Below are positions 1 through 5,172 of a DNA stretch of 6,746 nt, in pieces. The notes beneath the pieces were generated by a model. It had not been told where the DNA came from, made no database searches, and saw nothing but the letters and a program-made list of their open reading frames with translations. Source of the DNA: Polaribacter sp. (lineage in GTDB: Bacteria; Bacteroidota; Bacteroidia; Flavobacteriales; Flavobacteriaceae); assembly GCA_003537695.1 (NCBI GenBank), contig DPRC01000144.1, forward strand, positions 3,566 through 10,311, written 5' to 3'. Position 1 is the stretch's first letter. The number at the start of each line of letters is the position of its first letter. The translations under genes and the position numbers were made by a program.

Positions 1-305
1 ACAACTAATCGGTCCGCATCAAGAGTAACAATATTAAAATATCTTAATGCTTCTTTTGGCCTTTGGTGGTGTAAAATAATCAAATTTTGTTGCCTAAGAT
101 AGGTTCCTGAAGCTACACTGTCTTCACCAACTGCTGAGAATTCAAATTTTCCATCGTTCAAAGAAAAACCTTGTGAAACTACTAATTTTGGCAGTGATGT
201 TGTTTCCGAATTTAAAATAGTATCGACCTTCCAATCCTGTTCTAGATCCTGAGCAAAAAAATTGACTGAAATAAAACAAAAAACAATTAAAAATAAATTC
301 TTCAT
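1..305 (-). CDS. Exported/membrane protein, N-terminal part; probable NupC-type nucleoside transporter with extra N-terminal domain (3' end outside window)
   Basis: Reading from the ATG at 305 to the window edge gives 101 codons without a stop. Residues 1-19 form a classic flavobacterial signal sequence: Lys-Asn, a hydrophobic run, then FFAQ before an acidic residue. Residues about 20-101 look like a small beta-rich domain with the pattern W-x-V near 26, 'FSLNDGKFEFSA' near 48-59 and 'SGTYLRQQNLIIL' near 66-78. From memory, this pattern matches the leader domain that flavobacterial Na+/nucleoside symporters (CNT/NupC family) carry before the membrane core. The core itself would lie beyond the window, so the assignment is inference. 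The gene starts 14 bp after the stop of the DUF151 nuclease gene, so the two are probably co-transcribed. Alternatively it could be a lipocalin-like secreted protein. The start is well supported by the signal peptide. Confidence 0.6.
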   Translation of the reverse strand, partial: MKNLFLIVFCFISVNFFAQDLEQDWKVDTILNSETTSLPKLVVSQGFSLNDGKFEFSAVGEDSVASGTYLRQQNLIILHHQRPKEALRYFNIVTLDADRLV

Positions 306-319
306 AAATTAAATTAATA

Positions 320-934
320 TTAAGAGCGTTTGCTCATTTCATCTCTTATTTTTGCTGCTAATTCGTAATTTTCGTCAGCAACGGCTTTCTCTAATTCTTC
401 CATTAAATCAGAAGTAGATAGTTTTGAATAAGACGAATCTTTGTCCACCCCTAATAAATTTTTTGTATCCAATGATATTTCACTGGCTTCCGAAGGATCA
501 TTCAAACCCAAAGTATCCTCTGTTTTTAAAAAGACACCTGCTTTATCTAAAATATTTTCATAGGTAAAAATAGGTGCTTCAAAGCGCACTGCAATTGCGA
601 TTGCATCCGACGTTCGCGTATCTATAATCTCCTCTACACCTTCTTTTTCACAAACCAAGCTCGAGAAGAAAACACCATCCACTAATTTGTGGATAATTAC
701 TTCCTTAATTTCTATTGAAAAACGATCTGAAAACGTTTTAAACAAGTCATGTGTTAAAGGTCTTGGTGGCCGAATCTCTTTTTCTAAAGCGATTGCTATA
801 GATTGTGCTTCAAATGCACCGATAATAATTGGTAAGGTACGGCCTCCATCCATCTCGCTTAATACTAAAGCATAAGCGCCTGTTTGTGTTTGGCTGTATG
901 AAATTCCTTTTATAGTTAGTTTTATTAAACTCAT
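320..934 (-). CDS. Bifunctional nuclease (BFN/DUF151) family protein with C-terminal UVR motif
   Basis: This 204-residue protein is predicted cytosolic, with no signal peptide or membrane segment. Residues about 5-133 are the BFN (DUF151) domain. Its hallmark blocks are LPIIIGAFEAQSIAIALE at 34-51, RPPRPLTHDL at 55-64 and IDTRTSDAIAIAVRFEAPIF at 104-123. A polar, acidic, low-complexity linker (about 134-170) leads to a UvrB/UvrC-type helical motif at about 171-204, LMEELEKAVADENYELAAKIRDEM. Plant BBD proteins have the same two-part layout and have been reported to degrade both RNA and DNA. The bacterial role is not well defined, so true nuclease activity here is inferred from the family. The ATG at 934 starts directly at the conserved N-terminal strand and follows an AT-rich leader with no Shine-Dalgarno site. 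It is the first gene of a unit continuing into the probable nucleoside transporter, and no convincing promoter was found in 935-1130. Confidence 0.9.
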   Translation of the reverse strand: MSLIKLTIKGISYSQTQTGAYALVLSEMDGGRTLPIIIGAFEAQSIAIALEKEIRPPRPLTHDLFKTFSDRFSIEIKEVIIHKLVDGVFFSSLVCEKEGVEEIIDTRTSDAIAIAVRFEAPIFTYENILDKAGVFLKTEDTLGLNDPSEASEISLDTKNLLGVDKDSSYSKLSTSDLMEELEKAVADENYELAAKIRDEMSKRS

Positions 935-1130
935 ATATATATTTACAAAAAAGAAAAAAAGCTTTTAAAACATCTCTAAAGCTAGTTTTAAGGGCACAAT
1001 TTACTAAAAAAAAATAGTGAAAGCGGTTATTCTATCTGAAATTATATTTTATTTCATTCAAAAGCAAGACCCTGAATAATATGACGCTGTAAACATTGAG
1101 ATTTTAGAACTATGAAAAAGCGAAGTCGAC

Positions 1131-1170
1131 TTAAAATAAAAAAACCTATCAAAAATTAATCTTGATAGGT
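1131..1170 (-). terminator. Rho-independent terminator of etfBA, usable in both directions
   Basis: ACCTATCAA (1144-1152) pairs perfectly with TTGATAGGT (1162-1170) around a 9-nt loop. On the minus strand the hairpin is followed by a T-rich tract (TTTTTTATTTTAA, 1143-1131), as expected for a terminator 41 nt after the etfA stop. On the plus strand it is followed by CTTTTCGTTTTTT, so it could also stop transcription entering from the left. The rest of 935-1130 shows no gene, RNA or clear promoter; it is AT-rich spacer upstream of the nuclease gene. Confidence 0.85.
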
Positions 1171-1211
1171 CTTTTCGTTTTTTAATTGAACCGCGAATAC
1201 ATTTCCGATGC

Positions 1212-2168
1212 CTAGGCCTCTTTAAATGCCTTTAATTTTTCGATCAATGATGGAATCACTTCAAAAGCGTCACCAACAACACCATAATCCGCTGCTTTAA
1301 AGAAAGGCGCTTCTGGATCTGTATTAATTACCACTTTTACTTTAGAAGCGTTGATCCCTGCTAAATGTTGAATTGCACCAGAAATACCAATGGCAATATA
1401 TAAGTTAGACGCTACTGGCTTACCTGTTTGTCCTACATGCTCACCATGAGGACGCCAACCTAAATCCGAAACAGGTTTGGAACAAGCAGTTGCAGCTCCT
1501 AAGACGTCCGCTAGCTCCTCAATCATTCCCCAATTTTCTGGTCCTTTCATTCCTCTTCCTGCAGAAACTACAGTATCTGCATCTGCAATGGTTACTTTTC
1601 CTGAAACTCTTTCTACTTTTTCTGATTTCACTCCCGACGCAGCTACTTGAACATCAAAACTTTCTAATACTCCAGATACTGGATTTTCATGAATTCCAAA
1701 AGAGTTTTTAGCCAAACCAATTACTTTATACTCGGAAGAAATAACGGTATTTGAAAATGCTTTATTAGAAAATGCCTTTCTTTTTACAGTAAAAGGATTT
1801 ATACTTGAAGGTGCACTTACCGTATTTGAAGCATATCCTGCGTCCAAACTTACCGCTACTAAAGGCGAAACATATAAACTATTGATACTAGAATCTACAA
1901 CAACAACCGTTGCATTTTCTTTCTGTGCTACTTGCACAATAACCGCAGCATATTCCTTGGCGTTAAAAGTTAGCAAAGCATCGTTTGAAACTGCAACAAC
2001 TTTTTCTGCACCATACTTGTATAGCTCTGAAGCATCGCTTGCATTTATTGTTAAAACAACTAAATTACTTGCTAACTGTTCCGCGACCTTTTTTCCATAA
2101 GAGACTGCTTCGAAGGAAGTTTTTTTAAATTTTCCGTCCGTTGAATCGGCAAAAACTAAAACTGACAT
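1212..2168 (-). CDS. etfA: Electron transfer flavoprotein alpha subunit (EtfA/FixB)
   Basis: This is the FAD-carrying subunit of the soluble ETF heterodimer. ETF accepts electrons from acyl-CoA and related dehydrogenases and passes them to the quinone pool through ETF:quinone oxidoreductase. The protein has 318 residues, normal for the family. Residues about 1-185 form the N-terminal Rossmann-like ETF domain, and residues about 195-315 the FAD domain. The FAD domain carries GRGMKGPENW (204-213), HVGQTGK (244-250), GISGAIQHLAG (261-271), NTDPEAP (282-288) and ADYG (293-296), which line the isoalloxazine and pyrophosphate of FAD. Where many ETFs have SR in the 'ASR' segment, this one has SK (230-231); from memory this is usual in flavobacteria. 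It lies 83 bp downstream of etfB in the same direction, so it is second in the etfBA operon, and it is followed by a terminator. The ATG at 2168 fits the family N-terminus (SVLVFAD). Identity is secure; the dehydrogenases it serves lie outside the window. Confidence 0.97.
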   Translation of the reverse strand: MSVLVFADSTDGKFKKTSFEAVSYGKKVAEQLASNLVVLTINASDASELYKYGAEKVVAVSNDALLTFNAKEYAAVIVQVAQKENATVVVVDSSINSLYVSPLVAVSLDAGYASNTVSAPSSINPFTVKRKAFSNKAFSNTVISSEYKVIGLAKNSFGIHENPVSGVLESFDVQVAASGVKSEKVERVSGKVTIADADTVVSAGRGMKGPENWGMIEELADVLGAATACSKPVSDLGWRPHGEHVGQTGKPVASNLYIAIGISGAIQHLAGINASKVKVVINTDPEAPFFKAADYGVVGDAFEVIPSLIEKLKAFKEA

Positions 2169-2204
2169 ATATTTTATTTTTTAAGTGTTATTATCTTTAA
2201 TTAC

Positions 2205-2237
2205 AATTTGCACACTGTTTTGCAACAGTTACAAATT
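2205..2237 (-). promoter_or_regulatory. GNRA-capped hairpin in the etfB-etfA spacer
   Basis: In the etfBA transcript, ACTGTT pairs with AACAGT around a GCAA tetraloop, which is of the GNRA class. An outer AATTTG/CAAATT stem is separated from it by a small internal loop (TA opposite GTG). The 33-nt structure begins 14 nt after the etfB stop and ends 36 nt before the etfA ATG. It is not followed directly by a T-run, so a terminator is unlikely. An RNA-stability, processing or translational-balance role is inferred from position only. Confidence 0.5.
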
Positions 2238-2251
2238 TCAATAATTATATA

Positions 2252-2998
2252 CTATATTACTTTTGCTTCATTGTGCAGTAAATCAATCAACGCATCTAAA
2301 TTATCAGCAGCAACTAACTTAACCGCTCCTTTAGGAGCTAACTTTTCAAAAGAAATACTATTTGTTGCGGCTGCAGCCCCAGAACCTTCCAGCACCTGCA
2401 TTGGCTTTTTACGTGCCATCATAATTCCTCTCATATTGGGAATGCGCAAATCTTTCTCTTCTACAATCCCTTTTTGACCACCAATTACTAATGGTAAAGA
2501 TGTTGATACGGTTTCGTTTCCTCCATCAATCTCTCTCTTCGCAGAGACATTCGTGTCCTCAACTTCCAAATCTACACAACCATTTACAAAATTATAATCC
2601 ACCAAAGACGCCAGCATACCCGGAACCATTTGACCGTTATAATCTGCAGACTCTTTCCCTGCTAAAACAAGATCATAGCTTCCCGCTTTTACCACGGCTG
2701 CCAATTCTTTTGCTACCAAAAAACCATCTGTCGCGGCTACATTAATCCTAATGGCGTCATCTGCACCAATTGCCAAAGCCTTTCTTAACGTTGGTTCCGT
2801 TTCTGCACCACCAACATTCACAACGGTTACAGTAGCCCCTTGCTTCTCTTTAAACCACATAGCTCTTGTCAAACAAAACTCATCATACGGGTTGATTACA
2901 AATTGCACGCCGTTTTTATCAAATTCAGCGTCATTATCTGTGAAATTAATTTTTGAAGTGGTATCAGGAACGTGACTAATACAAACTAATATTTTCAT
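2252..2998 (-). CDS. etfB: Electron transfer flavoprotein beta subunit (EtfB/FixA)
   Basis: This is the AMP-binding partner of EtfA, and it also makes the docking contact with acyl-CoA dehydrogenases. At 248 residues it has the usual length. It is a single ETF alpha/beta fold with these visible blocks: MKILVCISHVPDT at the start; NPYDEF at 36-41; ALAIGADDA at 74-82; the nucleotide loop AGKESADYNGQMVPGMLA at 113-130; the family signature KREIDGG at 154-160; and the partner-recognition segment RIPNMRGIMMARKKP at 185-199. That segment corresponds to the human ETF-beta recognition loop (LPNIMKAKKK), with Ile replacing the anchoring Leu. A short Ala-rich linker (208-211) precedes the C-terminal arm that embraces EtfA. 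The ATG at 2998 matches the family start exactly. It is the first gene of etfBA; a candidate promoter and a perfect palindrome lie 30-75 bp upstream. Confidence 0.97.
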   Translation of the reverse strand: MKILVCISHVPDTTSKINFTDNDAEFDKNGVQFVINPYDEFCLTRAMWFKEKQGATVTVVNVGGAETEPTLRKALAIGADDAIRINVAATDGFLVAKELAAVVKAGSYDLVLAGKESADYNGQMVPGMLASLVDYNFVNGCVDLEVEDTNVSAKREIDGGNETVSTSLPLVIGGQKGIVEEKDLRIPNMRGIMMARKKPMQVLEGSGAAAATNSISFEKLAPKGAVKLVAADNLDALIDLLHNEAKVI

Positions 2999-3027
2999 AA
3001 ATTATAAATTTTATTTTTTCTTACTGA

Positions 3028-3035
3028 CGAAATTA
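3028..3035 (-). promoter_or_regulatory. Candidate -7 box of the etfBA promoter
   Basis: The minus strand reads TAATTTCG here, one mismatch from the Bacteroidetes -7 consensus TAnnTTTG, about 30 nt before the etfB ATG. No TTG is seen at the -33 position. That position is instead covered by the 26-bp palindrome at 3048-3073, which suggests a regulated promoter. Confidence 0.45.
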
Positions 3036-3047
3036 CGCCTTTTTTTT

Positions 3048-3073
3048 AATTTACTATGCATGCATAGTAAATT
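3048..3073. promoter_or_regulatory. Perfect 26-bp palindrome, probable operator upstream of etfBA
   Basis: AATTTACTATGCA (3048-3060) is followed directly by its exact reverse complement (3061-3073), so the site has no spacer and no mismatch. It lies 50 bp upstream of the etfB start and 12 bp upstream of the candidate -7 box, covering the -20 to -45 zone. That position suits a dimeric repressor or activator of the TetR or MarR kind. A regulator of fatty-acid or amino-acid catabolism would make sense for ETF, but none is encoded in the window. Confidence 0.65.
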
Positions 3074-3106
3074 TTTTTAAATTTTAACACTTTTTAAAAA
3101 GCATCA

Positions 3107-3170
3107 ATTAGCAGGCACAATCCCCTTTCTTGCCATGCAGGCAAACTGGTTGCTTTTCGCTGACTTCCGC
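3107..3170. other. GC-richer block of unknown nature in the etfB-pdhB divergent region
   Basis: In an otherwise very AT-rich 366-bp intergenic region, these 64 bp contain 33 G or C. They include a short inverted repeat, TTGCC (3130-3134) against GGCAA (3140-3144). Neither strand shows a plausible gene: the longest open stretches are about 30 codons and lack a convincing start. The rest of 2999-3364 holds the etfBA palindrome and -7 box on the left, AT-rich spacer, and the pdhB promoter on the right. Confidence 0.4.
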
Positions 3171-3292
3171 ATTTTTATTTCCCTCTCATAATTTCAAATC
3201 TACAGTATTCCTATCTACCAAAAACTAAGATAATCCTTAAATTAAGTGCAAAAAGCAAAAATATGTTGAAAAAATAAACTTCTCCTATTTTG

Positions 3293-3315
3293 GTAAAAAA
3301 GTAGCTTTTTTTTAC
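3293..3315. repeat. Short inverted repeat over the pdhB -33 region
   Basis: GTAAAAAA (3293-3300) is the reverse complement of TTTTTTAC (3308-3315), separated by 7 nt. It sits just upstream of the pdhB -7 box, where RNA polymerase or a regulator would bind. The arms are almost pure A/T, so chance symmetry is quite possible. Confidence 0.3.
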
Positions 3316-3327
3316 TCATAAATTCCT

Positions 3328-3335
3328 TACTTTTG
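3328..3335 (+). promoter_or_regulatory. pdhB promoter -7 box
   Basis: TACTTTTG matches the Bacteroidetes -7 consensus TAnnTTTG exactly, 29 nt before the pdhB ATG. This would give a leader of about 20-25 nt, A-rich and without a Shine-Dalgarno site. The -33 region is a T-run without a clear TTG. Confidence 0.65.
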
Positions 3336-3364
3336 CAGATGAAAATAACAATAATTTAAATTCA

Positions 3365-4342
3365 ATGAAAACAGTTCAATTCAGAGAGGCAATTTGTGAA
3401 GCCATGAGTGAAGAAATGCGCAGAGATGAAAGCATTTATTTAATGGGTGAAGAAGTTGCAGAATACAATGGAGCTTATAAGGCTAGTAAAGGAATGCTAG
3501 AAGAGTTTGGTGAAAAAAGGGTCATCGATACTCCGATTGCTGAATTAGGGTTTGCAGGAATTGCAATTGGTTCTGCTATGAATGGTAACAGACCTATTGT
3601 TGAGTATATGACATTCAACTTCTCTTTGGTAGGAATTGATCAAATTATAAACAATGCAGCAAAAATTAGACAGATGTCTGGTGGACAGTTTAATTGTCCG
3701 ATTGTTTTCAGAGGACCTACAGCGTCTGCAGGTCAATTAGGAGCAACACACTCACAAGCATTTGAGAATTGGTTTGCCAATACTCCGGGTTTAAAAGTGA
3801 TTGTACCCTCAAATCCATATGATGCTAAAGGCCTATTGAAGGCAGCTATTAGAGACGACGACCCTGTAATTTTTATGGAGTCCGAGCAAATGTATGGTGA
3901 CAAGATGGAAATCCCAGAAGGTGAATATATTATCCCTATTGGAGTTGCAGAAATTAAAAGAGAAGGAACAGATGTAACGGTTGTTTCTTTTGGAAAAATT
4001 ATAAAAGAAGCATATAAAGCTGCGGATGCGCTTGCAAAAGAAAATATTTCTGTTGAAGTTATCGATTTAAGGACAGTTCGTCCGATGGATCACGCCGCTA
4101 TTTTAAAATCTGTAAAGAAAACCAATAGATTGGTGATTTTAGAAGAGGCTTGGCCTTTCGCAAGTGTTGCCTCTGAAATTACTTACAGAATACAAGAACA
4201 AGCTTTTGATCATTTAGATGCTCCCATCAAAAGAATTACAACTGCAGATACACCGGCACCCTATTCTCCTGTGTTATTTGAAAATTGGATTCCAAATGCA
4301 AATGATGTTATAAAAGCAGTAAAAGAAGTACTTTACTTATAG
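3365..4342 (+). CDS. pdhB: Pyruvate dehydrogenase complex E1 component, beta subunit
   Basis: With the alpha subunit, this protein forms the thiamine-diphosphate-dependent E1 heterotetramer. E1 decarboxylates pyruvate and acetylates the lipoyl arm of E2, feeding acetyl-CoA to the citric acid cycle. The protein has 325 residues, normal for bacterial and mature mitochondrial E1 beta. Residues about 4-179 are the transketolase pyrimidine-binding domain. It contains IDTPIAELGFAG (54-65), whose Glu60 is the cofactor-activating glutamate; EYMTFNFSLVGIDQIINNAAK (80-100); and RGPTASAGQLGATHSQ (116-131), with the active-site His129. Residues about 200-318 are the transketolase C-terminal domain, with IDLRTVRP (233-240) and EEAWPFASVASEI (260-272). 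It is close to human PDHB throughout, which favours PDH over a branched-chain oxoacid E1. It has its own promoter and a strong terminator 20 nt after the stop, so it appears monocistronic. The E1 alpha and E2 genes are not in the window. Confidence 0.93.
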   Translation: MKTVQFREAICEAMSEEMRRDESIYLMGEEVAEYNGAYKASKGMLEEFGEKRVIDTPIAELGFAGIAIGSAMNGNRPIVEYMTFNFSLVGIDQIINNAAKIRQMSGGQFNCPIVFRGPTASAGQLGATHSQAFENWFANTPGLKVIVPSNPYDAKGLLKAAIRDDDPVIFMESEQMYGDKMEIPEGEYIIPIGVAEIKREGTDVTVVSFGKIIKEAYKAADALAKENISVEVIDLRTVRPMDHAAILKSVKKTNRLVILEEAWPFASVASEITYRIQEQAFDHLDAPIKRITTADTPAPYSPVLFENWIPNANDVIKAVKEVLYL

Positions 4343-4361
4343 TAAAAATCTTAAATACTAT

Positions 4362-4400
4362 AAAAATCCTTTTTTCAATGGACGAAAAAAGGATTTTTTA
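4362..4400 (+). terminator. Rho-independent terminator of pdhB
   Basis: AAAAATCCTTTTTTC (4362-4376) pairs without mismatch with GAAAAAAGGATTTTT (4384-4398) around a 7-nt loop, giving a 15-bp stem whose 3' arm ends in six Ts. It begins 20 nt after the pdhB stop and separates pdhB from ppa. Confidence 0.92.
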
Positions 4401-4455
4401 TTGCCCTTGAAACAGCTAACGCTTTCGAAAAGCATTGCGTAATTTCACTGAAAAT

Positions 4456-4489
4456 TTGATGGAAAAGCTCCCCAGATAAATTAGTTTTG
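4456..4489 (+). promoter_or_regulatory. ppa promoter (-33 TTG and -7 TAGTTTTG)
   Basis: TAGTTTTG (4482-4489) matches the Bacteroidetes -7 consensus TAnnTTTG exactly. A TTG at 4456-4458 lies 23 bp upstream, at the long end of the spacing allowed for the -33 element. The leader to the ATG at 4526 is almost pure A/T with no Shine-Dalgarno site, as is usual in this phylum. Confidence 0.65.
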
Positions 4490-4525
4490 CAAAAAAAAAT
4501 AAAAATAAAATATAAATAAAAATTC

Positions 4526-5053
4526 ATGAGTTCAAAAGAAAACCAAACTTTCGATGTTTTAATCGAAATACCGAAGGGAAGTAGAAATAAATACGAATAC
4601 GATTTTGACTTGCATAAAATTCGTTTTGACAGAATGTTATTCTCTTCTATGATGTATCCTGCAGATTATGGTTTTGTTCCTGAAACATTAGCTTTAGACG
4701 ATGATCCATTAGATGTTTTAGTTTTGGGTCATGAACCTACGTTCCCAATGTGCGTGATTGAAGTAAAACCGATTGGTGTTTTTCACATGACTGACGAAAA
4801 AGGACCGGACGAAAAAATTATTTGTGTCCCTATTTCGGATCCTATTTGGAATAATAAAAATGACATCTCCGATTTAAATCCACACAGACTTAAAGAAATA
4901 GAACACTTCTTCCAAGTGTATAAAGATTTAGAGAAGAAAAAAGTAGATGTTGGTGGCTGGGGAAATGCAGCAGAAGCGAGAGCAATATACAGAGCTTGTG
5001 TTGAGCGGTATGAAAAAAGTGACTACAAAAAGAACGATAATTTCAAGATATAG
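4526..5053 (+). CDS. ppa: Soluble inorganic pyrophosphatase, family I
   Basis: This cytosolic Mg2+-dependent enzyme hydrolyses PPi to two phosphates, pulling nucleic acid, protein and lipid synthesis forward. It has 175 residues, like the 176-residue E. coli enzyme, and one complete domain. All key residues of the E. coli active site have counterparts: Glu14, Lys22, Glu24, Arg36, Tyr48, the metal site DDDPLD with Asp58, Asp60 and Asp63, then Asp90, Asp95 and Lys97 in MTDEKGPDEK, and Tyr132-Lys133 in HFFQVYKDLE. It should therefore be active. The ATG at 4526 puts IEIPKGS at the usual distance from the N-terminus. It has its own promoter and terminator, and the membrane pyrophosphatase gene follows 119 bp downstream, so the two pyrophosphate-consuming enzymes are neighbours but probably separately transcribed. 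Confidence 0.96.
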   Translation: MSSKENQTFDVLIEIPKGSRNKYEYDFDLHKIRFDRMLFSSMMYPADYGFVPETLALDDDPLDVLVLGHEPTFPMCVIEVKPIGVFHMTDEKGPDEKIICVPISDPIWNNKNDISDLNPHRLKEIEHFFQVYKDLEKKKVDVGGWGNAAEARAIYRACVERYEKSDYKKNDNFKI

Positions 5054-5073
5054 AAATTAATATCCCTACCTAT

Positions 5074-5112
5074 AAAAGACCTCTTAAAATTAAACACTTT
5101 AAGAGGTTTTTT
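5074..5112 (+). terminator. Rho-independent terminator of ppa
   Basis: ACCTCTTAAA (5079-5088) pairs perfectly with TTTAAGAGGT (5098-5107) around a 9-nt loop. The stem extends outward by A-T pairs and one G-T pair into AAAAG (5074-5078) against the T-run (5108-5112). It starts 21 nt after the ppa stop. Confidence 0.9.
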
Positions 5113-5130
5113 ATTTCTGTTTGATTTTAT

Positions 5131-5138
5131 TACATTTA
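5131..5138 (+). promoter_or_regulatory. Candidate -7 box for hppA
   Basis: TACATTTA differs at one base from TAnnTTTG and lies 34 nt before the hppA ATG. The corresponding -33 zone falls in the T-tract of the ppa terminator and has no TTG at a normal distance. A promoter is expected here because of that terminator, but this exact box is tentative. Confidence 0.35.
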
Positions 5139-5172
5139 CGACCGATTTAAACTAATCAAAATAAAATAATAT

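Noticed and set aside
1112..1159. Plus-strand mini-ORF of 15 basic codons before the etfA terminator
   Set aside because: It runs into the terminator hairpin, lacks promoter and conservation evidence, and is easily explained by A-rich sequence.
2220..2251. Possible attenuator terminator after etfB
   Set aside because: The hairpin there is not followed by a T-run on the transcribed strand, and etfA must be expressed with etfB.
1490..2975. Long open frames on the plus strand opposite etfA and etfB
   Set aside because: They are shadows of the etf genes: Leu/Ser/Phe-rich translations without known domains, overlapping strongly conserved coding sequence.
3048..3080. The etfBA palindrome followed by a T-run on the plus strand, resembling a terminator
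   Set aside because: No plus-strand gene lies upstream to be terminated, and the spacer-free symmetry and position before etfB fit a protein-binding site better.
3090..3101. 12-bp palindrome CTTTTTAAAAAG
   Set aside because: Low-complexity A/T symmetry is expected by chance in such a region.
3339..3359. Six-codon upstream ORF in front of pdhB
   Set aside because: Its ATG lies at or just before the expected transcription start after the -7 box, so it would hardly be part of the mRNA leader.
4421..4433. Small hairpin GCTTT-CGA-AAAGC between pdhB and ppa
   Set aside because: The stem is only 5 bp, with no T-run or conserved context; probably chance.
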